13,555 nucleotides of DNA from an uncultured Collinsella sp. (GTDB lineage: Bacteria; Actinomycetota; Coriobacteriia; Coriobacteriales; Coriobacteriaceae): positions 1 through 13,555 of the forward strand of contig URNJ01000036.1 of assembly GCA_900549215.1 (NCBI GenBank). The letters run 5' to 3'. Position numbers and translations under genes: made by a program. Below, in pieces: positions 1 to 8,252 of this stretch. Below the pieces are notes generated by a model. It did not search any database. It saw nothing but the letters and a program-made list of their open reading frames with translations, and was not told where the DNA came from. The first letter of the stretch is position 1, and the number at the start of each line of letters is the position of its first letter.

Positions 1-693
1 GTGGAGATACAGATTCATCAAAGCCGTTTTATATGTGGAAGATACGATTTCGTTGCCGTAGAAGGTTTCGTTTTTCAGAAACTCTTTCTGCTCCCGGTCA
101 AGGGAATAGTTCTCCGGATCGGCAACGAACGACTGCGAAGCGAGAAAAAATCCTCCGGAACCACAACAGGGGTCTGCGATGGTTTTCATAGGCTCCGGTC
201 GGATACATTTCACCATTGCATGAATCAGCGGACGAGGGGTAAAATACTGACCTGCACCGCTCTTGATATCTTCCGCATTCTTCTGCAGCAAACCTTCATA
301 GATTTCACCTTTGACATCGGAGGACATTGCCACCCATTTTTCGTTGTCAATCATTTGCACTACACGGTACAGAATGGCGGCACTGCTGATTTTATTACTT
401 GCGCCTTTGAAGATTTTACCGAGAATACCGCCTTGTTTGCCCAGTTCTTCCAGCGTGGATTTATATTGTTCCTCCAGTTCCGCACCCTTGAGGGTGTTCA
501 TGTCCGACCATGTGTATCCGGCAGGAATCCCTGTTTCTTTTTTGTAGGGCGGCTTGGAATACTCATCGGACATTTTCAGAAAGATAAGGTAGGTAAGCTG
601 TTCCAGATAATCTCCGTAGGAAACACCGTCATCCCGGAGCGGATTGCACATCCCCCAAACCTTTGATACGATTGCTGATGTTTGTTCACTCAT
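1..693 (-). CDS. hsdM: Type I restriction-modification DNA methyltransferase subunit HsdM (3' end outside the window)
   Basis: The modification subunit of a type I R-M enzyme transfers a methyl group from S-adenosylmethionine to adenine at sites chosen by HsdS. The first 231 residues are present and stay open to the window edge. Visible are the N-terminal helical HsdM domain (about 1-130), the family signature GQYFTPRPLI at 148-157 and the SAM-binding motif I DPCCGSGGF at 174-182. The catalytic NPPF motif would lie beyond the edge. The start is the ATG at 691-693, preceded by a good ribosome site (GAGGAGA, 8 bases away); its first 8 bases overlap the end of the upstream gene, suggesting translational coupling. 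It is the last visible gene of the hsdR-hsdS-x-hsdM operon. Family assignment is secure; whether the full gene is intact cannot be seen. Confidence 0.95.
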   Translation of the reverse strand, partial: MSEQTSAIVSKVWGMCNPLRDDGVSYGDYLEQLTYLIFLKMSDEYSKPPYKKETGIPAGYTWSDMNTLKGAELEEQYKSTLEELGKQGGILGKIFKGASNKISSAAILYRVVQMIDNEKWVAMSSDVKGEIYEGLLQKNAEDIKSGAGQYFTPRPLIHAMVKCIRPEPMKTIADPCCGSGGFFLASQSFVADPENYSLDREQKEFLKNETFYGNEIVSSTYKTALMNLYLH

Positions 694-1300
694 TCGATAC
701 TTCTCCTCTATTCGAATCAAAAGCATCCATTCTTTTTTGTAACTTTTGAATGGACTTATCCATTGATTGAATGCTTTTTGTCATTTTTTTCATTTCTTGA
801 TAAGTATCTTCAGTAGGTGAATCATATATTATTGACCAAAGATACTGTTTAAGGTCTATCGTTGTGGACTCTGAGTAGGTGGAAAAGATATCCGAGTAGC
901 AAATGGTAATTTTGAACGGAATATTACTTATTTTCCCTAATTCCGGAGTACCTCCAAAACACACAAACCAACTTTTATCAACGCCCAAAGTGAACGAGGA
1001 TTCACACAATTTTACTAAATACTCTTTATCCGGCACATTGGCAATAAACTCTGGATTGATTTTCACAGAAACATTATTGGCAACCTGATGTCCATGGTTA
1101 TGTATATTTAGAACAAGGAGGCTGCCTCGTATTGTTTCAAAGGTTACAGTAACAAAAGCACGATTATTTTCTTCAAATTGACGTTTTGATTCTGCCAACT
1201 GTTCCCGTGTTGCTTTTGCAGAACGATAGTTAAATATACAAATAAATATTGTCGCAATCACATAGACTGCGGTTATTGCAATCATAATCCAGTCTGTCAT
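686..1300 (-). CDS. Small membrane-anchored protein of unknown function inside the type I R-M operon
   Basis: I do not recognise a named family. The 204-residue protein has one hydrophobic N-terminal segment (about 4-23) with no cleavage site, so it should be inserted as a membrane anchor. A charged stretch follows at 27-46 that looks helical or coiled-coil. A probable beta-sandwich comes next (about 48-150), containing the N-x-G-x-x-x-A-x-x-V pattern (NHGHQVANNV, 68-77) seen in many Ig-like domains. A C-terminal coiled coil (165-195, heptad-like KSIQSMDKSIQKLQKRM) ends it. It overlaps hsdS by the ATGA at 1297-1300 and hsdM by 8 bases, and has a strong GGAGG site, so it is a true operon member. 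Its DNA is the most AT-rich of the window (roughly a third G+C where counted). A role as an accessory or anchor for the R-M complex is inference only. Confidence 0.85.
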   Translation of the reverse strand: MTDWIMIAITAVYVIATIFICIFNYRSAKATREQLAESKRQFEENNRAFVTVTFETIRGSLLVLNIHNHGHQVANNVSVKINPEFIANVPDKEYLVKLCESSFTLGVDKSWFVCFGGTPELGKISNIPFKITICYSDIFSTYSESTTIDLKQYLWSIIYDSPTEDTYQEMKKMTKSIQSMDKSIQKLQKRMDAFDSNRGEVSNE

Positions 1301-2505
1301 ACTACACCTCCTTCAAAGGCTTGTTTTAATATGCTCTGTCGCATGGCATCCGCCTGTGCCAATGCGGTATCCACGGTCTGCTCGATACTTTCGCATACGG
1401 ATAGACGGGATTCTATGATTTGTACCGTTTGATCCTGTTCATTTATATCAGGAACAGGAATCAAGAATTTCTTTATGTCACCTACGTTAATATGTGGTGA
1501 TGCAGAACCACCAATGTTTTCTGTAATGACACTGTTTAAAAATGGTGAATTCAAATAGTGCATCAGAAATTTATTGTTCAGGTTTTGACCAGTCCGTAAC
1601 AGCATCATTCGTTGTCCTAAGCATACTTCAAGTCCTTTTGGAATGATACAAGCTATTCCCAATATGGCACCCTCACGGCTATATAAAACATCTCCCGGCA
1701 TTGGACGGAGACGTGTTATTCGGTTTTCAAATGTACTATTAGAGACATAGTTTGGTTTAGATAAATCTAAAAATCCCTTACGGAAATTCGTTGTTCGCAA
1801 ACACAGTTTACCTTCTTCCACCCATTTTGGCGTTGAATGCGGACAATCCACAATATAATCACATATATCAGCAATATGCCTTTCTGGTACACTTTTTCGT
1901 TTGAATGTCTCAAATGCCTCTTTCAGCACCGCCTGTCGATACACCGCCAACTGCTGCTTTGTGGTCTGCAAGGTTTCCACAGCCTTGTCCAGTTCGGAGA
2001 ATAATTCTTCAATTCGAAATACGAGGTTGTCCTGAACTTCTGGGGGAGGAACTATTACATTTAGAGACTTTAGAATAGTCTGACTGATATTATTTTGCGT
2101 TCCGCCTTTTCCCATTGATATGAGTTTGGATTTCATCATAGCCATGTAGTAGAACATATATTTTGTAGATACGCCACGAAGTTCTTTTGCAAATGCGATA
2201 GCCTGATTGGTACAGCATTCAATACCTGTAATCCCCAATTTTCCGATGCTTCCATACATTGCAACCAATAAAGTGCCAGCAGGAATTATCTTCGCGCTGC
2301 TATTTTTTAATCCTAATTCAGTGATTTTACTCTGAGATTCTGTAACTACACCATCATTCAAATCACCGATTATCAACCACGGAATATCCCCATTATCATA
2401 GTATTGGGATTCTGTTGCTTTAGGCGTTCCACCAGACCCCCATGTTACAACTTCTGTCATTGGTTTTATAGCCCATCCATTGGGCAAATTTTTTTCTTTT
2501 ATCAT
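1297..2505 (-). CDS. hsdS: Type I restriction-modification specificity subunit HsdS
   Basis: HsdS recognises the split DNA target and holds HsdM and HsdR together. The 402-residue length is normal. Two target-recognition domains are visible: TRD1 at about 8-155 and TRD2 at about 205-350. Each is followed by a conserved helical spacer: the first at about 155-200 (IPPP-type entry, EELFSELDKAVETL, ending LKEAFE) and the second at about 352-399 (IPVPDINEQ, ending ILKQAFEGG). The half-repeat layout fits an intact two-domain subunit with a bipartite target; the target itself cannot be read from sequence. The ATG at 2503-2505 directly abuts the hsdR stop codon, and the stop overlaps the next start as ATGA. 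Confidence 0.95.
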   Translation of the reverse strand: MIKEKNLPNGWAIKPMTEVVTWGSGGTPKATESQYYDNGDIPWLIIGDLNDGVVTESQSKITELGLKNSSAKIIPAGTLLVAMYGSIGKLGITGIECCTNQAIAFAKELRGVSTKYMFYYMAMMKSKLISMGKGGTQNNISQTILKSLNVIVPPPEVQDNLVFRIEELFSELDKAVETLQTTKQQLAVYRQAVLKEAFETFKRKSVPERHIADICDYIVDCPHSTPKWVEEGKLCLRTTNFRKGFLDLSKPNYVSNSTFENRITRLRPMPGDVLYSREGAILGIACIIPKGLEVCLGQRMMLLRTGQNLNNKFLMHYLNSPFLNSVITENIGGSASPHINVGDIKKFLIPVPDINEQDQTVQIIESRLSVCESIEQTVDTALAQADAMRQSILKQAFEGGVV

Positions 2506-5244
2506 TTAAGCTACCAGCTCCCTATTCATCTCATTCAGTATTACCTCATAGTCATCCCCAAAGGACTCATAGAAGCCCAGCAGACCGCCTTTTTTGTCAA
2601 AGGGCGTCAAGTCCAAATCCTCCGGCAGGATACTGAGGGAAGTGGCAATGTGGTCTTTAATCAGACGCAGCCATTCCATCTGTTCTTCGGTAAACTGAAT
2701 GTGTCCGGCATTACGTTTGAACGTCCACTGCATAAAGTTATAATTCACCTTATCCGCAAACGGGCTGAGGTTATCGGTATAGCCCATCTCAAAGCGAATG
2801 ATGGAGATGAGGTCTGTCAGTTGCGCCATCGTGCCACGCTTTACCTTGTCCGGCTTCTTGATGGCATAGCAGTCCCACAGGCGTTCTACGGTGATGCCCT
2901 TGGCTTTCAACTTGCCATACAGTTCTTTTAGCTGTTCGATAGCCATGGGGCGGTCTTTGTAGCTTTCATTATAGATGATACGCAGGGCAATAATCTCATC
3001 CTTGTTTTCCTCAATAAATTCGTGGAAGGTAGCGAGGATGCGGTCTGCGTTTTCTTCCTGCTGCGTATCAAAGCCTGCAAACAGGACAGAGTCGATGTTG
3101 GTGTTGTCAATAATCTGGTCATGGCTGCGGCGCACATTCTCAATGTAATCACGGACATCCGGGTCATGGAACGGTGCAACGGCAGCCTGTATCAATTCTT
3201 TCTGTGCCTGTTTCAGCTGTTCCTCCGTGACCTCCGCAGAGCCTGTGTCCGCCTGCGCCTTGGCAGTCAGCACATCCTCATCAAAGGCATTCAGCAGATT
3301 TTCAGCCACGGATCCGGCAGCAGTGCCGACCTTCGCTTCAAACTGCTTACGCTCCGCCGGGGACATCTGGCTGTTCAGTCGAATGACACGGTTTGCAAGA
3401 GAGGTCAACGTGTCCTCGTCTTTTGCACCCAGTGCCACATTCATCATGAGTTCTTTCATGCTGACGGTCGGTTTTCGTTCCAACGGTCTGGTATCCGATT
3501 TCTTGGATTTGGTAACGCCAACCGCATCCACAATCACGAAATGGTCTTTATTCTCTGTGGCAGATGGGGTGACTTTCTGCAAGTCCTCTTTACTCAGCAC
3601 ACGAGTGCCTCTGCCTTTCATCTGTTCAAAGTAGTTTTTACTGCGTACATCACGCAGGAAAATCAAGCACTCGATTGGCTTTACATCGGTGCCTGTGGCA
3701 ATCATATCCACCGTGACGGCAATACGAGGGTTATAATCATTGCGGAAGGAACTCAGCACAGATTCCGGGTTGTCAGCGGAATAGGTGATTTTGCGGCAGA
3801 AGTCATTGCCTTCGCCAAACTCCTCACGGACAATCTGAATGATGTCATCCGCATGGCTGTCCGTCTTTGCAAAAATCAGTGTCTTTGGCACTTCTTTTCT
3901 GCGTGGGAACAGTGTGGTGAACAGATTATCCTTAAAGGAACGGATGACCGTGCGTATCTGACTTGGGTTGACAATGTCCCGGTCAAGCTGGGTTGGCTTA
4001 TAATCCACATCCTCGTCCAGCTGTTTCCATCGTTTGGCTCTGGACAGACGGTCACGGTATTCAATCAGCTGTTTCATCAGATGAGCGCCGTTTTTGCCCA
4101 CCTGTGTTTCAATGAGAAAGATATCCTCGCCAACGTTAACGCCGTCAATGATAGCCTGTTCTCTTGGGTACTCGCTGACAATATTCTCGTTGAAAAACGC
4201 AAAAGTACGGTTATCCGGGGTGGCGGTCAAGCCAATGATAAAGGCATCAAAATAGGACAACACTTGGCTCCACACATTATAAATGGAGCGGTGGCATTCA
4301 TCCACGATAATGCAGTCAAAGAACTCCGGCGGATATTTCTCGTTGTACACCACCTCTTTGGGAGCCTTGCTCTCTGCCGTAACAAACTCCGCAAAGGATT
4401 TTTCCTCGATAGATTCGTCCAGTTCTTCGCCCTTCAGGATGGAGTACATTCTCTGAATGGTGCAGATGCAAATCTGGATATCGTTTGGTATGTAGGAACT
4501 TTTCAGCCTGCGGACACCGTAAAGCTGTGAAAAAGAGCGTGGGTCATCATTGGGAGTATAGGCAAGGAACTCACGCTCTGCCTGTTCTCCCAGACCTCTT
4601 GTATCCACAAGGAACAAGATACGGTTCATTTTTCCGTATTTCAATAAACGGTAGGCCGCAGTGATTGCTGTGAATGTTTTGCCTGCGCCTGTTGCCATCT
4701 GCACTAGTGCCTTGGGGCGGTTCTCAGCAAAAGACTTGTCCAGATTCTTGATGGCATTCACCTGACATTTGCGAAATCCCGTTTCATCCAATGCAGGGAA
4801 ATGCTTCATGTTATTACGGATGGTATCCGACTGCCCTAACAGCGCAAGCAGGGTCTCCGGGCGATGGAATGAGAACACCGTTCTGGAGCGGTACTTTATA
4901 TCGTTATAATCCGTAAACCGAATCAGCTTGTCTGTGGTTTCATAAGCAAAGCGAATTTTGTAATCATTCTTTATCCATTTGAAGATGCTGTTGGCATAAC
5001 GCCCAGACTGCACCTCAACATCGGTGATAGATTCGCCTTTTTCCTCACGCTTGGCTTCGGCAACACCCACAGGCTTGCCGTCAATGAAAAGGGCATAGTC
5101 CACCTCACCTGTGCTTGTGGGGAATTCACGGACAGCAACGCCCAGTGCGGCAGAAAGATTCAGCTTTTTCATATCCTGAATGACCCAGCCGGACTGACGC
5201 AGTTTTTCATCAATCACAAGCCGTGCTTTTTCTTCGGGTGTCAT
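2506..5244 (-). CDS. hsdR: Type I restriction enzyme HsdR: PD-(D/E)xK nuclease plus DEAD-like translocase (EcoEI-like)
   Basis: HsdR is the ATP-driven DNA translocase and nuclease of the type I complex. With the start used here it has 912 residues, in the family range. The nuclease core is at about 40-66 (D49, E63-A-K65 in VAEAKRE). Superfamily 2 motor motifs follow: Walker A ATGAGKT at 184-190, DECH at 315-318, TAT at 340-342, then KTLIFAKT, MIATGTDVKP and QMKGRGTRV. The C-terminal ~200 residues resemble the EcoEI-type HsdR C-terminal domain. I chose the ATG at 5242-5244 because GAGGAGGA lies 8 bases before it; an ATG at 5260-5262 in the same frame has no such site and would overlap dapB. 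The gene begins one base after the dapB stop codon, leaving no room for a promoter between them. All motor and nuclease residues appear intact. Confidence 0.95.
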   Translation of the reverse strand: MTPEEKARLVIDEKLRQSGWVIQDMKKLNLSAALGVAVREFPTSTGEVDYALFIDGKPVGVAEAKREEKGESITDVEVQSGRYANSIFKWIKNDYKIRFAYETTDKLIRFTDYNDIKYRSRTVFSFHRPETLLALLGQSDTIRNNMKHFPALDETGFRKCQVNAIKNLDKSFAENRPKALVQMATGAGKTFTAITAAYRLLKYGKMNRILFLVDTRGLGEQAEREFLAYTPNDDPRSFSQLYGVRRLKSSYIPNDIQICICTIQRMYSILKGEELDESIEEKSFAEFVTAESKAPKEVVYNEKYPPEFFDCIIVDECHRSIYNVWSQVLSYFDAFIIGLTATPDNRTFAFFNENIVSEYPREQAIIDGVNVGEDIFLIETQVGKNGAHLMKQLIEYRDRLSRAKRWKQLDEDVDYKPTQLDRDIVNPSQIRTVIRSFKDNLFTTLFPRRKEVPKTLIFAKTDSHADDIIQIVREEFGEGNDFCRKITYSADNPESVLSSFRNDYNPRIAVTVDMIATGTDVKPIECLIFLRDVRSKNYFEQMKGRGTRVLSKEDLQKVTPSATENKDHFVIVDAVGVTKSKKSDTRPLERKPTVSMKELMMNVALGAKDEDTLTSLANRVIRLNSQMSPAERKQFEAKVGTAAGSVAENLLNAFDEDVLTAKAQADTGSAEVTEEQLKQAQKELIQAAVAPFHDPDVRDYIENVRRSHDQIIDNTNIDSVLFAGFDTQQEENADRILATFHEFIEENKDEIIALRIIYNESYKDRPMAIEQLKELYGKLKAKGITVERLWDCYAIKKPDKVKRGTMAQLTDLISIIRFEMGYTDNLSPFADKVNYNFMQWTFKRNAGHIQFTEEQMEWLRLIKDHIATSLSILPEDLDLTPFDKKGGLLGFYESFGDDYEVILNEMNRELVA

Positions 5245-5245
5245 A

Positions 5246-5326
5246 TCACGTGTCCTCCTCATCTATGTACTCCATAATGTCACCGTAGTCGGCATTAAGG
5301 GTCTTGCATATCTTGCCAAGGACGGT
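5246..5326 (-). pseudogene. Remnant 3' end of an XRE/Cro-type regulator fused in frame to dapB
   Basis: The last ~26 codons of the dapB frame (residues 211-235: VLGKICKTLN..., GDIMEYIDEEDT) match what I know of the C-terminal helices of short Cro/CI-like regulators, whose proteins commonly end V-L-x-K-I-C-x-x-L-x-x-x-x-x-DIMEYIP. Such genes are often the first gene of type I R-M operons in Firmicutes and Actinobacteria. The remnant sits exactly there, one base before hsdR, and its stop codon region carries the hsdR ribosome site. The helix-turn-helix part, start codon and promoter are gone. The assignment is by remembered pattern and was not tested by a search. Confidence 0.65.
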
Positions 5327-5953
5327 GAGCGTGACCTCCTCGTCCTGGCCAAAGAAGCTCACCTCGTGCACGCCGGCGACGGTGCCGCCGCGCAGCGAGT
5401 GCATACCGATTTCCTTGGGATCGCGTGCTCCGCACATGCCCTCGCGGCCATAGACGGGGTGGTAGCCTGCCTCGGGCTCGGCTTCGACGACGGCGTCGAG
5501 CAGTAGCTTGGCAGTGCCGCTGGGGGCGTCGACCTTTTGGTTGTGGTGCGTCTCGACGATTTCGCAGTCAAAGCCGGGCAGCTCGCGTGTAGCCTGCGCT
5601 ACCAGATGGCGCAGGGCTGCGATACCGATGGAGTAATTGCCCGAGTGCATAACGCGGGTGTTCTGGCCCAGCTCACGCAGGCGGTCCATCTGCTCGGGGG
5701 TGTAGCCTGTGGTGCCTGAGACCAACGCCGCGCCCGTGCGCTCGACATAGGCGACGACGGCGTCGAAGGTCGCGACGTTCGAGAAGTCGATGATGACGTC
5801 GGCAGCCGGTGCGTTCTCGAGCTCGCTCAAATCGAAGCCAATCTGGGCCACGATATCAAAAACGGGCTGCCCGGCGGCGTCGACAATGCCTTCGGCGGTA
5901 GTGCGGATGAGCGAGCCCATGCGGCCCGTTCCCATAATGACGGTCTTAATCAA
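5246..5953 (-). CDS. dapB: 4-hydroxy-tetrahydrodipicolinate reductase DapB, C-terminus replaced by a regulator tail
   Basis: DapB reduces the DapA product with NAD(P)H on the way to diaminopimelate and lysine. Residues 1 to about 210 are clear DapB: nucleotide-binding GTGRMG at 8-13, SGTTG at 79-83, the catalytic stretch ETHHNQKVDAPSGTA at 134-148 (H136, H137, K140) and GVHEVSFFGQDEEVTLT at 194-210. DapB normally continues with H-x-A-x-S-x-x-x-F and a closing helix ending near GLY-x-M-x-DVL, which packs on the N-terminal domain. Here it instead reads VLGKICKTLNADYGDIMEY from 211, typical of the end of an XRE-type regulator. About 35-40 native residues are therefore missing, and activity is doubtful. 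The start is TTG at 5951-5953, overlapping the dapA stop by 8 bases, with GGGAGC about 9 bases upstream; the next ATG (residue 7) would cut into the Rossmann strand. DapB identity is certain; the chimera could be biological or an assembly error. Confidence 0.9.
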   Translation of the reverse strand: MIKTVIMGTGRMGSLIRTTAEGIVDAAGQPVFDIVAQIGFDLSELENAPAADVIIDFSNVATFDAVVAYVERTGAALVSGTTGYTPEQMDRLRELGQNTRVMHSGNYSIGIAALRHLVAQATRELPGFDCEIVETHHNQKVDAPSGTAKLLLDAVVEAEPEAGYHPVYGREGMCGARDPKEIGMHSLRGGTVAGVHEVSFFGQDEEVTLTVLGKICKTLNADYGDIMEYIDEEDT

Positions 5954-8252
5954 GTAGACCAGCTCCCTTCAGAGCATCGGTAAGTGCGGCTCGCGTGTCG
6001 TCTGCCATGGGGCACAGCGGCATACGGTAGTTTGCCTCGATCATGCCCATCTGGGCGAGCGCTTCCTTGACGGGGATGGGGTTGACCTCGCTAAAGAGGG
6101 CGTTGATGAGCGGCTGGCCGGCAATCTGGATATCGCGGGCGCGCGCTACGTCGCCGTCCAGATAAGCGCGGCACATGTCGTGTACAAGCTGCGGCTGCAC
6201 GTCGGCCCACACGCTGATGGTGCCCGAAGCGCCCAGGCTCATGAGCGGCACTGTGAGTGCATCCTCGCCCGAGTACATGCGGAAATCGTCGGACAGCAGG
6301 TGGGCGATCTTGGCCGCGTAGGCGACGTTGCCCGAGGCCTCCTTGATGCCCATGATGTTGGGGTGCGCGGCTAGGCGCTCTACGTTGCGCTCGCTGATAC
6401 CGCAGCCGCAGCGGCCGGGGATGTTGTACAGGATGCAGGGGATGTCAACGGCATCGGCGACGGTCTTAAAGTGCTGATAGATACCCTCTTCGTTGGACTT
6501 GTTGTAGTAGGGGGTAATGAGCAGCAGGCCGTCGGCTCCCAAGCCCTGGTAAGTAAGCGACTTGGTGAGCATGGTCTGCGTGGAGTTGGAGCCTGAGCCG
6601 GCGATGACGGGGACGCGTCCTGCAACATGCTTGACCACGGCGGCGACGACGGAGTTGTCCTCGTCATCGGTCATCGTGGCGCTCTCGCCGGTGGTGCCCA
6701 GGGTGAGAATGGCGTCGGTGCCATTTTGCAAGTGGAAATCGATAAGGCGCTCGAGCGCGTCAAAGTCGACACTGCCGTCCTTTTTAAACGGCGTAACCAG
6801 GGCGACGATTGAGCCCTCGAGATTGCGGATGTCCATGTTCTTCTCCTTCGCCTCCGCGATCTGGATGCGTTTGTTCCATTGGGCGGCGACGGCCAGGCGT
6901 TCGTCCTGGGCGCGACGGCGGGCGCTTTCGGCGCGCGACTTGGCCAGCAGCTCTCGGCCGCACGGCAGCACGTCGAGCGTGGAAAAGTAATCGCCCGGGC
7001 GCTCGGCGCGGCGGATGAGGTCGGCCGCGCCATCGGGGCGCAGCAGGACCTCGGCGGAGCGCAGACGTCCGTTGTAGTTGTAGCCCATGGAGTAGCCATG
7101 CGCACCGGTATCGTGGATTACAAGCAGGTCACCCATGTCGATATGCGGCAGCTCGCGGTCGATGGCGCACTTATCGTTGTTCTCGCACAGATTGCCCGTG
7201 ATGTCATAGGTGTTCGTGACGGGCGCCGTGGCCTTGTCGGCGCCGCCCGGCTGACCCATCACCGTAATGTGGTGGTAGGCGCCATACATGGCAGGGCGAA
7301 TCAAATCGACGGCGCTTGCATCGACACCGATATAGTCCTTGTAGATCTGCTTCTCGTGGATAGCCTTGGTGACCAGACAGCCGTAGGGGCCCATCATAAA
7401 GCGGCCCATCTCAGTGCAGATGGCCACATCGCCCATGCCGGCGGGAACCAGGATCTCGTCGTATGCCGCGTGTACTCCCTCGCCGATGGCGCGAATGTCG
7501 TTGGCCTGCTGCTCGGGCAGGTAGGGGATGCCGACGCCGCCGGACAGATTGATGAAGGCGACGTGTGCGCCGGTCTCGCGCTCCAGGCGTACGGCAAGCT
7601 CAAAGAGGATACGCGCGAGCTCGGGGTAGTAGTCGTTGGTGACGGTGTTGCTGGCAAGGAATGCGTGGATGCCAAAGTCCTCGGCGCCCTTGGCTTTGAG
7701 CATGCGGAAGGCCTCGAAGAGCTGCTCGGTGGTCATGCCATATTTGGAGTCGCCTGGGTTGTCCATGATGCCGTTGGAGAGCTGGAACAGGCCGCCTGGA
7801 TTAAAGCGGCAGCCGACCGTTTTGGGGATGGGTCCCGCAACACGCTCAAAGAACTCGATGTGGCTGATGTCGTCAAAGTTGACGATGGCACCCAGCTTGT
7901 CGGCGAGCTCAAAGTCGGCAGCCGGCGTATCGTTGGACGAGAACATGATGTCGTGTCCCGTGATACCCAGCGAGCGGGCGATCATGAGCTCGGTATAGCT
8001 CGAGCAGTCGCAGCCGCAGCCGTATTCGTTGAGAATGGAGATGAGCGCCGGGTTGGGGTTGGCTTTGACGGCAAAGTATTCCTTAAAGCCCGGGTTCCAT
8101 GCAAAGGCGTCGCGCACTTCTTGCATGTTGCGGCGGATGCCCGCCTCGTATAGATGAAACGGCGTGGGGAACTGCTCGACGATATGCTCGAGTGTCTCCT
8201 TGTCCACAAACGGCTGCTTGGCCGCATATGCCTCGTTGGGGGTCAATACCAT
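5946..8252 (-). CDS. lysA-dapA: Continuous lysA-dapA frame: diaminopimelate decarboxylase fused to 4-hydroxy-tetrahydrodipicolinate synthase
   Basis: One 768-codon frame encodes two lysine-pathway enzymes. Residues 1 to about 430 are LysA, the PLP enzyme making lysine from meso-DAP: PLP lysine K63 in YFAVKANPN, glycine-rich LSGGVGIPY at 236-244, CENNDK with catalytic C356, and TGAHGYSMGYNYN at 382-394. A charged helical linker (about 430-472) follows with no stop codon. Residues 473-768 are a full-length DapA (296 residues), which condenses pyruvate and aspartate semialdehyde: GTTGES, YYNKSN, YNIPGRCG, and the Schiff-base lysine in GIKEASGN (K165 of DapA, 637 of the fusion). DapA has its own ATG at 6834-6836 with a good ribosome site, so a separate DapA may also be made. 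The LysA start is ATG at 8250-8252 with GAGG 10 bases upstream. It shares an 8-base overlap with dapB and is headed by a lysine riboswitch. Confidence 0.9.
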   Translation of the reverse strand: MVLTPNEAYAAKQPFVDKETLEHIVEQFPTPFHLYEAGIRRNMQEVRDAFAWNPGFKEYFAVKANPNPALISILNEYGCGCDCSSYTELMIARSLGITGHDIMFSSNDTPAADFELADKLGAIVNFDDISHIEFFERVAGPIPKTVGCRFNPGGLFQLSNGIMDNPGDSKYGMTTEQLFEAFRMLKAKGAEDFGIHAFLASNTVTNDYYPELARILFELAVRLERETGAHVAFINLSGGVGIPYLPEQQANDIRAIGEGVHAAYDEILVPAGMGDVAICTEMGRFMMGPYGCLVTKAIHEKQIYKDYIGVDASAVDLIRPAMYGAYHHITVMGQPGGADKATAPVTNTYDITGNLCENNDKCAIDRELPHIDMGDLLVIHDTGAHGYSMGYNYNGRLRSAEVLLRPDGAADLIRRAERPGDYFSTLDVLPCGRELLAKSRAESARRRAQDERLAVAAQWNKRIQIAEAKEKNMDIRNLEGSIVALVTPFKKDGSVDFDALERLIDFHLQNGTDAILTLGTTGESATMTDDEDNSVVAAVVKHVAGRVPVIAGSGSNSTQTMLTKSLTYQGLGADGLLLITPYYNKSNEEGIYQHFKTVADAVDIPCILYNIPGRCGCGISERNVERLAAHPNIMGIKEASGNVAYAAKIAHLLSDDFRMYSGEDALTVPLMSLGASGTISVWADVQPQLVHDMCRAYLDGDVARARDIQIAGQPLINALFSEVNPIPVKEALAQMGMIEANYRMPLCPMADDTRAALTDALKGAGLLD
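6834..6848 (-). promoter_or_regulatory. Internal ribosome binding site and ATG for separate dapA translation
   Basis: AAGGAG at 6843-6848 (minus strand) stands 6 bases before the ATG at 6834-6836, exactly where a normal DapA begins (MDIRNLEGSIVALVTPF). The site suggests that dapA was, or still is, translated on its own, even though the lysA frame runs through it without a stop codon. Confidence 0.7.

Noticed and set aside
1..666. A long plus-strand open frame at the left edge
   Set aside because: It lies opposite hsdM, which shows the SAM-binding motif and a good start; the plus-strand product resembles nothing.
1297..2505. Possible phase-variable HsdS with inverting recognition domains
   Set aside because: The two spacer ends (LKEAFE and LKQAFE) are similar in protein but not identical in DNA, and no second hsdS or recombinase is seen in the window.
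3022..4530. A 502-codon plus-strand open frame opposite hsdR
   Set aside because: It is exactly antisense to the HsdR motor domain, whose motifs are intact on the minus strand; its translation has no recognisable domain and is a by-product of hsdR codon use.
6879..8153. A 424-codon plus-strand open frame opposite lysA
   Set aside because: GC-rich codon use on the minus strand leaves the opposite frame open; the product is low-complexity and no ribosome site or family resemblance is seen.
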